From Pachyseris speciosa (lineage: Eukaryota > Cnidaria > Anthozoa > Scleractinia > Pachyseridae), in assembly GCA_016490735.1 (NCBI GenBank), contig JAEMWC010000160.1, forward strand, positions 982,501 through 1,046,500: 64,000 nt of DNA, read 5' to 3'. Both the position numbers and the translations under genes were made by a program. Positions 10,608-24,100 of the stretch are shown here, in pieces. The notes below the pieces were generated by a model. The model was not told the DNA's origin, did not search any database, and saw only the letters and a program-made list of their open reading frames with translations. Every line of letters starts with the position of its first letter. The first letter of the stretch is position 1.

Positions 10608-13497
10608 TGTTTTTTTTTCTTTTAATTCCTTTATTACAAAGAAACAAACACACAAAAAACAGAGTTTCACAAGACTAACATAGTTCTAACGCTACTTACA
10701 TTGCTAAAATGAGAAGACAAAACAAAAAAGAGAATAAAAAGCACCAAATTACATACAGTTCTGAATAAAAATACATACTCTACGCTAAGTTACATGAATC
10801 ATTACACTAACTACAAGAGTTCGGGAGACGTTTAAATTGTTTCGGTACCTGCTACTGCTCTATCATTGGAAGTAGTGGATTCCATTTTATATAATGAAAG
10901 TTTAACTTATTATTTTTTCTCGCAAAGAAGCGTTCGGATTCGAAAGTTCTTTTAAACATCGCAACTAGTGATGTTAAGCATAACGCGGTCTTGGTTAATT
11001 TACTACGATATATGAAAAATTTACTTTTAAGGAAAATATAGTTAAGTAGGACACCTCCGTGTGATGAGACTAAAATTCCAATAGAATGTCTTTAATTTCG
11101 AAAGAATTAACAGTTATTTTCATCGAGTTAAGCAATTCTTTCAATTCGCCCCCTAAACAACGTACTTTAACACAATAGAAGAGGAGGTGTTCTAAAGTCT
11201 CTATCTCATTTCCGCAAAAATCACACAGAGGAGATTCGACTGTTTTAAACTTAAACAACGTGTCGTTTGTATACAATATTCTGTTTAATATTTTGTTTTG
11301 GAATTCCCTTAGCTTTGTGTCCAAGGTAGTTTCGTAAGGCAGTAAATATATTTTTTCCCAATCTAACTGAAAGGTATTTGTGTTGAAAATTTCGCTGTAT
11401 TTCTTTTGTGCTGTTGGCGTGTTGGATATTTTGAAAATTAAACTATCGTAGATTTCTTTTGAGTGGAGCTTCTCCAAGTTAGTAAATTTTTCTTTAATAT
11501 GCAAATAAAAGGCACCTGGAATTATATTTCTCGTATTTAAGGGGACAGAGAGTTTATTCGCTTTTAAAGTTTTCCACCACTCTTGTGGAATTGCACTAAA
11601 AATACTAAAGAGTAAGATATATTCTATTGGCGAAAGTATTGAATGTAATGGCTCCTTGTTGGACTTTAATTCTCCCCTTGAGTCACATAAGTCGCCAATT
11701 TTAACAATTCCGAAGTCAATCAGTCTTTGATTGTAAATTGATTTAGATTCAATACTAATAAAACGGTTATTCCAAATGACTTGGTTTGCTATTTCAGAGA
11801 TTAAGAGAGGGTTATCCTGGCTGAGAGAGGTCCATGCCACTAAACACTCTTTGTAAAACTCTGGGAGTGCTATAGGAAGCCGAGTATAGCTGAAATTACA
11901 ATAAAACAGGAATTTTCCCCCGACTTTTTTAAGAAATTCCATGTAGCTGGCTCATGAGATAGGTACCTCTTGATGCAAATTATTCTTTGAGCCGAGATCA
12001 TTGACTCAATATCGGGCATTTTTAAACCTCCTTTATCAACAGATTTATCAATGCTGTGCGCTTTACTTTGTCCTTTCCTTTCCATACGAAATAATATAGT
12101 AAGGTGTTAATTTTCCTTATGAACTCTTTATTTCTTGAGATAAGGGTAACTTTATATAAAATCTTGGGAATAGCAAACGATTTAATGACTTGCATTTTCC
12201 CAAGTAATGTGAGTCCTCTCCAATCCCAGCAGTGTAACAATCCTTTCAAAGATTTCTCAATTGATTCGAAATTAAGCTTGTAGAAGAGCGAGTAGTTTTT
12301 TGCAAAATTGATCCCTAAAATTTTTATAACTTTGCTTATTTCATTCACCCCCAATTCTGAACTGCTGATGTTCATATTTCCGAGTAGGAGGATTTCTGTT
12401 TTGTCTTGGTTAATCTTTAATCCGGAGTATGCACCGAACAACTCTAGGGTGTCAAAAAGGGCGCTATGGGATGATTTGTCACAGACAAAAGATGTCATGT
12501 CATCCGCAAAGCAACTAATTTAATTTCATTCCCGTCCACCATGATACCTTTAATTTGGTCATTGTTTCGTATAGATATCGCCAGTAATTCAAGTACTATG
12601 ATGAAAAGTGACGGAGATAGTGGATCGCCTTGTTGAACACCTCGTTTGAGTTTGAATGAAGGAGTGAAAAAACCGTTATTAGCAACACAGCTGGTTATGT
12701 TCTTATAAAATGTTCTAATCCATGGTAAGAATGATGCTCCGAAACCAAAGGATTCTATTGATCTTGAAACAAAGTTCCAATTTAGAGAATCAGAGGCCTT
12801 TTTAAAGTCTATAGCGGTCATTATGCCTGGATAGTCTCGCGCACTTGTGAATTCCATGATATCACTAACTGTTCTCACTGCATCGAAGATGGTCCTCCCT
12901 TCGACAAAGGCATTTTGATCATGGTGAATAATGTAAGGCAAAACCTTTTCTAACCTTTGAGCGATAGCTTTTGAGCCAATTTTGACATCCACGTTAACCA
13001 GAGAGATCGGTCTCCAATTTTTGATCCATCTCCTATCTTTGTCTTTCTTCTCTATTAAGGTTATTACGGCTTGCTTTTGTGAATTTGATAATTCACCATA
13101 AAAATAAGCATAATTAAGTGAATCCACTAATAGCGTCACGAATTCTGGCCAGAAAAATTTGTAAAATTCAATTGTAAGCCCATCATTCCCAGACGTTTTA
13201 TTGTTACTAAATGTGGACAAAACCTTGAAACATTCTGAGTATGTTAACTGACCTTCGCACAAATCGCGCATTGAATCAGATAGCTTGGGAATTGACGAAG
13301 AGTTCTGAACGGGGGACAATCTGTATAGTCAGTTTGTATTCCGGGCTTTTCATCATAAAGGTCTGAGTAGAAGTTGTATATTTCATCCATTATGGTTTTT
13401 GAATCAGTGGTCTCCTCATCGTTGTCCCGAACCAGTTTTCTTATGCAACTTTTCTTCTTATTTCTAGTTTATAAATTCAAAAAGTATTCACTATTTT
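10608..13497 (-). pseudogene. L1/Tx1-like LINE, 5'-truncated, reverse transcriptase region
   Basis: Minus-strand remnant of a non-LTR retrotransposon ORF2. The longest frame (12495-13319) has the RT fingers and palm: a NWRPISLVNVDVKIGSKAIA segment, the NAFVEGR motif, then the AIDFKKASDS region holding one catalytic Asp, and GVQQGDPLSPSLF. A frameshift near 12510 precedes the FADDMT catalytic pair, which continues in 12022-12498. A further break leads to 11070-11942, whose C-terminus has a Cys-His knuckle (CDFCGNEIETLEHLLFYC). A T-rich tail at about 10608-10625 is the poly(A) end on the plus strand. The endonuclease part is missing, because truncation falls near 13497. It lies downstream of the host gene's stop and in the same orientation. 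Confidence 0.8.
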
Positions 13498-14034
13498 TTC
13501 CCCCTTGCAAAACTCATCCCTAAAATGATCGAGGCGAGGAAGAGAGGAAAGAGGGCAGCTTTCAGTAGGTCACAACCTTATATTTTATTTGTTGACGGTG
13601 AGACATTTTCTTGAAGCTGTACATATCACGCACAAGCATAATTAAAAAAAAAAACCCTGTGGCATCCAGGTAAAGGGACAATGCTCATTTTAAGAAGAAA
13701 CGGTTCCTTTGATTTCCTAAATTTTGCGTTGTTGGATAAAAACAGTTTATTAGTTGTTGTTATGAATTTAAAAGAAACATTGGGCGCTCTTCAGGTGGAC
13801 TATGCAAATAAAGAGTACGCTTGAGAGTAAGCTGTAAGCGTCACTGTTGTAAGTCAAGTAAGCTGAAGCCACTCTTAGGGCACTAAGGCCACAAGGTAGC
13901 GAGCATAGCTAATGCTCAGGCACAAGTACCCACATATCAATAAAACAAGCAATGAAAACGTAAAGCTTGTGGGATGTGGCTGAAGTGACACGGATACTTC
14001 ACAAATTAACTTAACTTCACAAATTAGCTATAAA

Positions 14035-14070
<36 letters not shown>

Positions 14071-14439
14071 GCATGGCTATCAACAATTATTTATCTAGAG
14101 TCGCACTGTTATGGTGGAATGGCCTCGTTATAGTGACCGAGAACATTTATAAGCCTGCAAAAAGCTAAAATATTAAGTATGGAACAGAACCCCCTTCTAA
14201 TGAACCCGTACATAACGTGACCTCAGTTATAACGAACACTGAAGCTGAATGACAAAAATGATTAACAAAGGTTAAAATTATTTAATCGTAATTCATCTTT
14301 GATAATGAGACAATATACTTTGCTTTGAACAGTTCATTACATGCTCCCAGAGGGCACCCAAAATACGCATCTATTAAGCTTCATCTTTTTGGTAGGACAA
14401 ATCTGTTTCCGAATATAAGCCCGTTGCAATGAACCCATT
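13498..14439. other. 3' flank of the host gene; (ATT)n tract, otherwise nothing recognised
   Basis: No coding signal. An (ATT)n microsatellite lies at about 14035-14071. A segment with repeated GTTATAACGAAC-like phrases near 14130-14240 is of unknown nature. Confidence 0.4.
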
Positions 14440-14735
14440 TTACCAGTCCACTGGCATCTCATTATATCGGAGTCCACTGGACAATGAATTGTGATTAGTC
14501 ATTAAAGGAGCTACGTCACGGCCTATGGAGTTTGAAAAGTTTATCTTCAAGTTTAGCCATTCCTCACCTTCCTCGCCAAATTTTCATTTATTGTTGTCTA
14601 TTTGGTACTTATCTTCCCTGATAAATTGTTACGTATTTAAATTTATTTAAATTAATGCACTTTTTAATATCGTGACGAAGCTAATTTAAAGACCCAGTGA
14701 ATTACTTTACAATGGCCACAGTACTTTTAACTTAT
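14440..14735. repeat. Direct repeat, gene-terminal copy (pairs with 15677-15995)
   Basis: The phrases TACCAGTCCACTGGCATCTC, GTTTAGCCAT, CCCTGATAAATTGTT and TTTACAATGGCCACAGTAC occur in the same order in the intron at 15677-15995. This copy is downstream of the lectin stop codon and includes AATAAA-type signals on the minus strand near 14590 and 14645, possible polyadenylation signals for the host gene. Confidence 0.75.
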
Positions 14736-14778
14736 TATCGGCCGATAGTTGGCCCTGGTTAAGAGCGAACTAATCGTC

Positions 14779-15179
14779 TTACATGGTTCTTTGACAAAGA
14801 ACGCTGGGGCCTTCGTCATGTCTACACGAAAAGTCATTCCAAGTTCCGCTATTTCCAATGTAGGCGCAGACTGAATTTTTGTTGCTTGGTTCATCAGTAT
14901 TCCATGCGTCATAATTTCCCTTTATTGGCGTCCCATCAACCCAGTAGAACTTCGAGTTATCAGTAAGATTGCGCAGAAGACCAAGCCATAGCCATCCATT
15001 ACCACCCACCTTATCCTTGAGCATGTTAAAAATGAAGGTGTTCTCCTCGTCTGAGTAGATTATAGGGAGATCTGCCCCCATATCCGTGCATTGTTTACGA
15101 GCATTATCCACGTTGTTGGCTTGAGTACTTGTTATGTAATAGCATGAGACATTAAAAGAAACCCAGTCTTCTGGACAAC
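14779..15179 (-). CDS. Exon 6: C-type lectin domain and stop codon
   Basis: The acceptor TTTTTAG lies just upstream of position 15179, and the exon ends at a TAA (14779-14781). It encodes a complete lectin domain of about 130 residues starting GCPEDW. Visible hallmarks: WLWLGL (the WIGL position), EPS where calcium-binding lectins usually have EPN or QPD, WND near the C-terminus, and Cys residues at the start, before WNDFSC and in VLCQRTM at the end. WND and the Glu of EPS suggest that calcium can bind, but EPS is non-standard, so sugar preference cannot be read from it. The domain is the last in the protein. Confidence 0.88.
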
Positions 15180-18100
15180 CTAAAAAGAAGCACATGGAGA
15201 TAAACCTCAATTAAATATAAAGGTGTGGTCGAAGTCTGCCTCTTTCCTTAGTTTCTTTTGTTTGATGTTCATGGGATAAAAATTTTAATAGAAATACGTT
15301 TCTGTGGAAGGCGCGACGTTGCTAAGACGCCGCGACCTTAGATGCTACCATGAGCTTTTAGCAGAGCCATCTTATTGTCGAAATTCCATTATTTGTGTTT
15401 CGAGTTTACCTTTTTGCGGAACTACCATCCTTGTGGCAGTCAGGACGCTACCTACATTAGAAGAATGATGATTTAATTTTGCTTTGACTAGTTTACGCTT
15501 CATTTATGGTCGAGAAAAAAGACATCAACCCTTACAACTGTATCCAGGTTTACACTTGCAAGTGTACGATCCGGCAGTGTTGTTACATGTGGCGCTGGGG
15601 CTGCAATTGTGTACTGCTGATGCACATTCGTTGATATCTATGAAAAAGGTGACGAAAGATGATGACCATACAGGAAATTTTACCAGTCCATTGGCATCTC
15701 ATTGTATCAGAGTCCAATGGACAATGAACTGTGATACGTCATTAAACGAGCTACGCCACGACCTTTGGAGAATTTAGCTGCAAGTTTAGCCATCCTTCAT
15801 CACCCTCGCCAAATTTTCATTCATTCTTGTGTTTTTGGTACTTATTTTCCCTGATAAATTGTTTGTTATTTAGCTTTATTTAAATTAATGCATTTTTATG
15901 TGTCTAATAAGAATGACCCAAAATATCGTGACCGAGCTTCTTTAAAGACCCAATGAATTACTTTACAATGGTCACAGTACTTTTAACTTAAACCGCCGCG
16001 ATCTTAGATGCTATGATAGGCCTTCAGTAGAGCCCTCCTTTGTTGAAATTATATTACTTGTGTTTCGATTTAAAAAAAATTACGATAGCCAGAAAGCCAA
16101 GACAGTCGGCGGATTGAACGTCGGGCGCGTATATTTTGATATTCAACGTGGCGTGCGGATAAATGAAGGCTATTATTGTTGTTTACATGCTCTTAGTTTC
16201 ACTAATTTTAAGGATTATTGATCGAAATTTATCCACAAAATCAATTTACTAAGTTTGAAATGATTTTAACTGCTCTTACATCAGACTTGGGATATGTGAA
16301 TATTTCCCTGTACTTCCTTCGATAATTACTTCGAGGTTCCCGCTATTTTTCGAAATCCGGCCTGTTCATCATGTATCAAGTACGTAACTTGTTATGGGGA
16401 ATACAACTGAAAACACGTTAAAACAATATGGCGACCGTAGTGGAATGAGAGCAAACCTCTCGAAGATGCATTTTTTCCTCCGTAATGGCTTCATCTCGGC
16501 TCGTCTCGCATTTCTGGAAAATACCACTATTTACATGAAAGACGCACCATGTTATAGAAATTTATTAATGCCAAGAAGACTATTTTTGAAAGCTTTATAT
16601 CTTATCTTTTGAATAAGATCATGGGGAATTAATTTGATGCAGTTATTTTCTCGATGCCAACTAAGGGAACCATGAAGGTAAGACCTATTTAAAGAAACAT
16701 TGAGAGAAAAGTGTGGCTAGTTTATGGAATCATTTCGATCAAAAAGGCACGATTTAAAACCATTTTTTCTCATATTTTACTCAACTTAAACATGGTTCGA
16801 ACTTGACTCTCTCGACTAAAATCATGTGGAATTTGAGTTTTGCGCGGCTACGCCTCATTTCCTTTATATTTTGCCGCCATGTTAAATCCGTATGTGCGTG
16901 CTCTGGGCATGCTTGCGGCCATTTTAAGGAAGCCATGTTGTATGGGATTTCTGGCTTGGGTTTGTCCGGAATTACCAGCCTTCTGGCAGTCAGCAGGGTA
17001 CGTACTTTAGGAGAATAATGATTTACTTTTACTGTGACCAGTTTACGCTTCACTTATGGTCAAGAACAAAAAGACATCAACCTTTACAACTGAACCCATC
17101 CCCTGTGTATCCAGGTTTACACTTGCAGGTGTACGATCCAGCGGTGTTGTTACATATGGCGTTGGGGCTGCAATTGTGTACTGCTGATGCACATTCGTTG
17201 ATATCTATGAAAAAGGCGACGAAAGATGAGGACTATACAGGAAGCGCAAGGCAAAGTGAACCAGGAAATTACTGATACCTTTGTCTGAGATGCAGATGTA
17301 GATAATAATCCTTTTCCTAATTTTGTTTTGTCGCCTTCATAAGTTAACTCTTTCCCGTCAGGCTTCCTGAATATGGGTCATGAGTGACCCAAAGCTTTCA
17401 AAACCTGCAACTTTATTAAATCCCGGACTATGGTTGAAACGTGTTATCGACAAATTCTGAGCTTTTTAGACCACAGGCAGCCCAGGCATATTGTATGTGT
17501 GATTATGAACTTAATATTCTGCACAGGAACGGAACACTAAATGAGTAATATTGCTACTACCAACCACAAGTGTTCATGCGGAATTTACACCAGACCTGTG
17601 AACAGCAATGATAAGGCTATACGTTGTGGTATCTGCCTTTACTGGATTCACTACAAATGTACTGGACTATCCCTAAGTGATTATTGTCGTTTACAATCAT
17701 GTAATGAGGTATGATAAACACTGTATTGCCTCCGCATTTCCTTTTCCCTCTTTTGATGATTCTGAACTATATAGCCTTATGAACTGCAGAATACCATATC
17801 ACCTTGAATTCTTGCCTTCGCTTGATGTATTGTCTAAAATATCGTGCATACCTCACCTTGATAATTCTGATATAGAAAACATACCCAATCCTATAAACTC
17901 TAAGTATTACTATTTCCATGACTTTGAAAAAAGGACTTTATTATCTAATAAATCATACTTCTCGTTATTTCATGTCAACCTAAACAGTTTAGATGCTCAT
18001 CTGGATAATTTGCGTGCTACTTTTGATTTATTAGGCTTCCCCTTTCAAGGTATAGGAGTCAGTGAAACAAGAGGAAATGTCTTAAGAGGACTCAAAATGA

Positions 18101-21100
18101 ATAATGCCTTGCATGGCTATAATCTGCATTCACAGCCTTCTAGATCAGCTGCAGGTGGTGTTGCTCTTTACACCAGCAAATCACTGAATGCTGTCAAAAG
18201 AACTGACCTTAGTGCAACTGATGAGGAATTTGAGACTGTTTGGGTCGAGATTAATTAAGTCCCTATAGGCACCCTTCGTCCTCTCCTGAAAGATTCACTG
18301 AGCATATTGACACCATATTGCATAACTTAGCAATAGAAAATAAGAATATATTTATACTAGGTGACTTTAATATTAATTTCCCTGCTTCTGAAAATTTTCT
18401 CAATATGACGAACTCTAATTACCTATTGCCTTATATATATTCTCCAACCAACCAGTGTAACCGATAGAAGTGCCACTCTAATTGACAACATTTTTGCTAA
18501 CACATTCAATTTTAATGCTCTTAGTGAGTATCTTGTTACCAAAATATCTGACAATTTCCCACAGTTTCTGATCATTGAAGATCTTAAAGTTAATTATGCC
18601 TCCCTTAACTATTACAAACATGACTACTCTCATTTCACCTAGAAAGCCTTTGTTGATGAAGTATCTCACCTTGATTTTTCTCCTATTTACAATAGTAATT
18701 TGAGCACTAATGGCTAGTTTGATCTTTTTTTTATGACCAAATTGACTCTGTTTGCTAGACACATGTACCTTATAAGAGGCTTTCCAAGAAGGAGGTTAAA
18801 ATAATAGGTTAAAGAAATCCTTGCTGAAATGAAGTATAGGGATAAACTAGATTCCAAATTACTTAAACGTAAAGAACCAAATCCTAACCTTCATTTTCTC
18901 TATAAGAAATTTGGAAATAGGGTTGTTAAAGAGCAGAGAGATAGTAAATCCACATATTTTAATCAATATTTAAAATAAGTATAACATGCAAAAGCTGTGG
19001 TCTGGCATTAGGTCGATCATAAATGTTGGTAAATGTAAAAACAGCTACATAACTTCCATTTTAAATAACAATAAATCTGTTGATAACCCTAAATATATTG
19101 CTAATGTCTTTAATAACGTTTTTGCCAATGTTGGTAAGACTACGGAGAAGGGAATCCCTAGCTCGGGAAAGTCATAGCCCCTCATTCTACCTTAATAGTA
19201 ACTACCCATAATCAATCTGTTTTTTTTTTTAATCTCTGTCACCCCACATGAAATGTGGGCTTTTATTAGTAAGATGGATGCTAGCAAGTATTCTGGCCCA
19301 AACAGTGTACCTGTCACTATTTTGAAAACTATTAGGGATTATACATCTGAGGCTCTTGCATTTTTAGTCAATGACTCCTTTACTAGTGGTAATTTTCCGG
19401 AGAAATTAAAATTAGCGAGGATTACTTCTTTTTTTAAGAAAGGCTCAAGATTTGATAAAGACAATTAGAGACCAATTTCTGTTCTTTCCATCTTAAGTAC
19501 ATATTTTGAAACAGCTATGTATCATCGCCTCTACAGTTATTTGGAGGAACTAAAAATACATCATCCACTTCAGTTTGGTTTCACAGAAAAATGTTCAACT
19601 ACCCATGCTCTTATCTCTATCACTGAATCTATTCGTCAGTCCATTGATAATGATGAATTTGGCTGTGGCATATTTATAGATAAAAAAAAAGCATTTGATA
19701 CTGTTAATCATGCAATCCTATTAACTAAGCTTAACCATTATAGAATAAGAGGTGTTGTGCGTGATTGGTTTAAATCTTACTTGTCCCAAAGAGAACAATT
19801 TGTAAATGTTAATTGTCATAATTCACCAGTCACTTGCGGTGTTCCACAAGGATCTATTCTAGGACCCCTGTTATTCTTATTATATGTAAATGATTTGCCC
19901 AATACTTCTAGCTTACTAACATTTCATCTATTTGCTGATGACGCTATTCTTTATTTTTCTAGTAAAAACCTTAGTCACCTCGAAGCAATCCTAAATCATG
20001 AATTAAAATCTGTTGCCGAATGGACGAAATGTAATCGATTAGCACTTAATATCTCCAAAACTAATTTTATACTTTTTCATTCTAGTAAACTTAAACCTAA
20101 TCAGTCATTTAAGAATTGACTCCAACTTAATTTGGAAAAGTCATATTAATAAGCTTTGTTTGAGACTATCAAAAATAGTAGTTATAAACTTAAACCTAAT
20201 CAGCCATTTAAGAATTGACTCCAACTTAACTTGGAAAAGTCATATTAATAAGCTTTGTTTGAGACTATCAAAAATAGTAGTTATCTAGTAAAAAGTGAGA
20301 TAATTTTTTTGACAACCACATTCTTGCCATGCTTTATTATTCTCTTCCTCACTTATGGTGTCCATGTCTGGGGTCTAACCTTCCCATCGTCTCTAACACA
20401 ACTATTTATTATCCAAAAAAACATCAGAATAATATCTTTCTCTAAACCTAATTCCTATTCTGAGCCTCTTTTCAAATCCTTCAACCTGCAAAAGCTTAAT
20501 GATGTTATTGAATCACAGATACTATCTTTTTTTTTCAATGGTCACACAGACTGTTACCCCCTTTTCAAAGAATACTTCTTCCGTTCATTCCTCTCTAAAC
20601 GTTACAAACTAAATTGTGTCATTACATTTTCTGAAAATTCAGAGCAATTACTTAGATTCAAGCGAAAAATCGCTTATTTTAACAAATAAAATTGCTATAT
20701 CAGTCGGAATCATTAATTTGAACCAAGGAATTTTTGAAGTTTCAACGGAAAACATTAAAGATTTGGCAGAAAAGTACACTTACATTTTGCACGGAATTTG
20801 AAAATCGCGCCTTTATACAGGAGTGAATTTTATTTATTAACTCGGAATCTTAAAATCGTGCTAAAATTTAGAAGAAGGAATTCTCATTTTACTCGGAAGC
20901 GCAAATTTTCTCAGCACAAATCAATGGTTTCACTTAATGCAGCTTTTCCTAATTTTGGAACCGCTTAAAAACCAATTGACCCTTCCGAATTCCGAATCAC
21001 CGGTCCTGGACTTTGGAATTCCTTGCCCACAAGTATAACTAATTCAAGTTCTCTTAGAATATTTCGTAAAAACCTTAAGAATTCTATCCTTAATTATTAT

Positions 21101-24100
21101 TCCAACCCTTTCTGCCTTAGCGCATGAAGATATACCTTTTTCAATTTTCAATTTTCTTTTATTCCTTAGTTGCACTGTTTAGTTGCCCATGTAAACTTAA
21201 CTTATATGTCGTGTACTCAGCTCAGGTCCTGAGCTGAGTCAAATAAATCATCATCATAACCGCGTCGGGGCCATTATCTTAGAGCTGTATTCAGGTGCCT
21301 AAAAATTCGAAATATTGTAAAGAAAAGCTAACTTACCTTCAGCTGAATGCTTCCTTCTGTGTCCTGGCCGGTTTAAATGGCGGTTTTTCGCTTTTTCTAC
21401 TAGAGGGGTGTTCCATTAAAGAAGACTGAATTGAAGGCAGGCTAGACCTAAAACCAACGGATTCGCTCCAAATTGCGACCAACTGAACGACGTCTAATAT
21501 GGTTTTCTGTATATCATTCCCTGGCTTTCAAAACGCAAGTGCACGAGAATTGCTCATTTTTCAGCATATACATGACCTTTTCCCTTTGACCGGCACCGCA
21601 TTATTGACGATTTAGATACGCAATTTGAATATCCAAGCTAATAGCGACCGCGTCCGTTCGACGAAATGGCACTTGCCGAGGAAGGGAACGTGCTACTGGC
21701 ACTCGACAAATCGACCATGGTGGGAGTGTCTACTGGGTTTGATTTGACCGTAAATCGGAAACCCGCGAGAAAATAGACTAGATGCCTTCTTTTCGAGGGT
21801 TGACAATTAACCTCGAGGGTTTCAAATTTCCAGTCAAATCAAATCCAGTAGACCCTCCCACCGTGGTCGATTGGTCGAGTGCCAATAGTACGGTAACTCC
21901 CTCAGCAAGTGCCATTTCGTCGCACGGACGCGGTCACGAAGCTTGGCTTTTCTAATCTCGTATTTAAACCGTCGATAATACGATGGCGGGCGAAGGGAAA
22001 AGGTTTGGACTTTTAAAACCAGGGAACGATATAAAGGAAGCCATATTACACGTCGTTCAGTTGATCGCAATTTGGAGCGAATCCGTCGATTATTAGAGAA
22101 TTTATTGAGCTTCACGTGAAGATGGTCGGTTTTCGGTCTAGCCTACGTTCAATTCTTCTTTAATGGAACACCCCTCTTGTATAAAAAAAAGCGAAAAATC
22201 GCAATTTAAACCGTCCAGGAAACACAAGGAAGCATTCTGCTGAAGGTAAGTGAGCTTTTTCTTACAATATTTCGACCTTTTAGACACCGTTTGAAACCTG
22301 AATATAACTCTAAGATAATGGCCCCGACACGGTTATGATAGCAGGCGAACCGTCCAAAATCACACCAAAATAGACCAGTTATTCATCAACACAAACAAAC
22401 ACATAGTGACATGAAATTAAAACAATGTTTATTTTTGTACTTTCACATTAATATTTTGACTCCTTTGCAGAATACTAAGCTTATAATCACACACAAGAAA
22501 GCCTGTGGTGTGCCTCAAGGTTCAATCATGGTCCATTGTTTTTCTTATTATATATTAACTAACTGCCTGTGTGTTTAAGATCAACTACTCCATGTATGTA
22601 TGCGGATAATACCCAAATCTTCTCATCCTCTTGCGATGCCAACGAACTTGTCATTAAACTTAAGTCGGACCTCGCTCATGTCCGCAACTGGCTAATAGAA
22701 AATAGACTTCAAGTGCACCCCTCTAAGTGTAAATTGATGTTTGTTAACTCCTTACCTAATTTGAACAATAAGAATGCAGAACAAACCGTTGTGGTAAACA
22801 ATATACCAATATCACGAACTGATACACATTAATGCCTAGGGGTTCAGATAGATGGAAAAACTTAGTTGGGATAGCCATAATGACATGATTTGTAAGAAGG
22901 GCGGCGCAGGTGTCAGGGCGATGAGACGTATCAAGCCCTTTGTTCCTGTAAATACGCTTGAAAGGTTAATAAGAGCCCAGTACAGCTTATTTTGAATATT
23001 GTTCCCCTCTTTGGGACAGCTGCTTCAAATTACTAAAAGAGAGGTTACAAAGATTTCAATCTTGTGCTGCTAGGGTTCTTACTGGTGCCACTTATAATAT
23101 CCGTTCCACTGATATAATCAAGACCCTCTCTTGGGACACACTCGATGTGAGGCGGTGCCATGGCAAATCAACATTGATGTTTAAAATGCTAAACGAGGAC
23201 ATCGAGCCCGACCTCAGGAACTCTTTTGTTAGAAGGAAAGCTGATCAGACTTATTACCATTTAATAAATAGTGCTACAGAACTGACACTTCCTAAACCGA
23301 GGAGAGAGTTTCTAAAAAGAAGTTGCAAATATAGCGGTGCGATGCTTTGGAACCAACTCTCAAATGAAGCAAAACTAGCGAATTCGATATATTCATTTGA
23401 TAAATATATCAAAACGTAATTGGGTCATGTCATTGGGTAATATAACCGTTTATTCTGTTAGAAAGCAAAAATTCTGGCTTCGAACGCCATTGGACAACGC
23501 CAAAAAATGCCCAACTTTGCATGTCCTGACGTTTTTAAAGTTCGTTTTGAAGCTAGAAGTCTACATTAGCAACCAATTCCTACACCACTTCTTGCAATCT
23601 GGGTCCTCGTTTTCTACTCACTTCTTTCGAGCGACGTGTTTAAAGGGAAACAAGGGTCTAGAAAAATTTCACCTAAAGTGAAAGTTCATACGGTGAAATA
23701 ACTGATAATAACGTTGATTTGACCTGTCATCAATTTCTTTACCGGTAATCGAGGACAAACAAATTGATAGTTTGCTCCCATGAACCGCCATCTTTGCTTT
23801 GACGTCACGTTAGACAAGGCGAGCTGGCTTGAAAAGATGTAAACAGTGATATGGATAGCGAGGACGATTCGATTCTCGAGCTAGATACCTCTTCGAATGT
23901 GGCAATACACCCGTTTATGTTTGAACCACAAAACGGCTGGTCCTCAGAAGAAGACGTTGACTTCAGTATGGCCGAAAGTAAACAAGTAACAGAAGAAACC
24001 GAAGCCGAGCGTAGCATTCCATCGATCGCGCCTTGGCCGATCACGAATAGTGCATCTGCGGTAGTTGCCAGGTTTTGTCTACAGAAACCGAAAGCATTTG

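Larger units (their letters stand above)
17541..21252 (+). pseudogene. L2/CR1-like LINE, near full length but broken
   Basis: Plus-strand non-LTR retrotransposon. It starts with a PHD-like zinc finger (17541-17714; Cys pairs and a WIHYKC motif). After a frameshift comes the endonuclease (17677-18258: FHVNLNSL near its middle, then GIGVSETRG and AAGGVALYT) with the GDFNIN motif near 18361. The reverse transcriptase follows with [11 protein letters not shown] (19290), [13 protein letters not shown] (19675), [14 protein letters not shown] (19835) and FADDAILYF (19930). The C-terminal [11 protein letters not shown] segment is at about 21000-21040. It ends in an ATCATCATCAT tail as in L2/CR1 families. 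Lesions: several stops, a 99 bp tandem duplication at 20090-20287 and a foreign insert at 20599-20991. It sits in the third intron of the host gene, in the opposite orientation. Confidence 0.82.
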
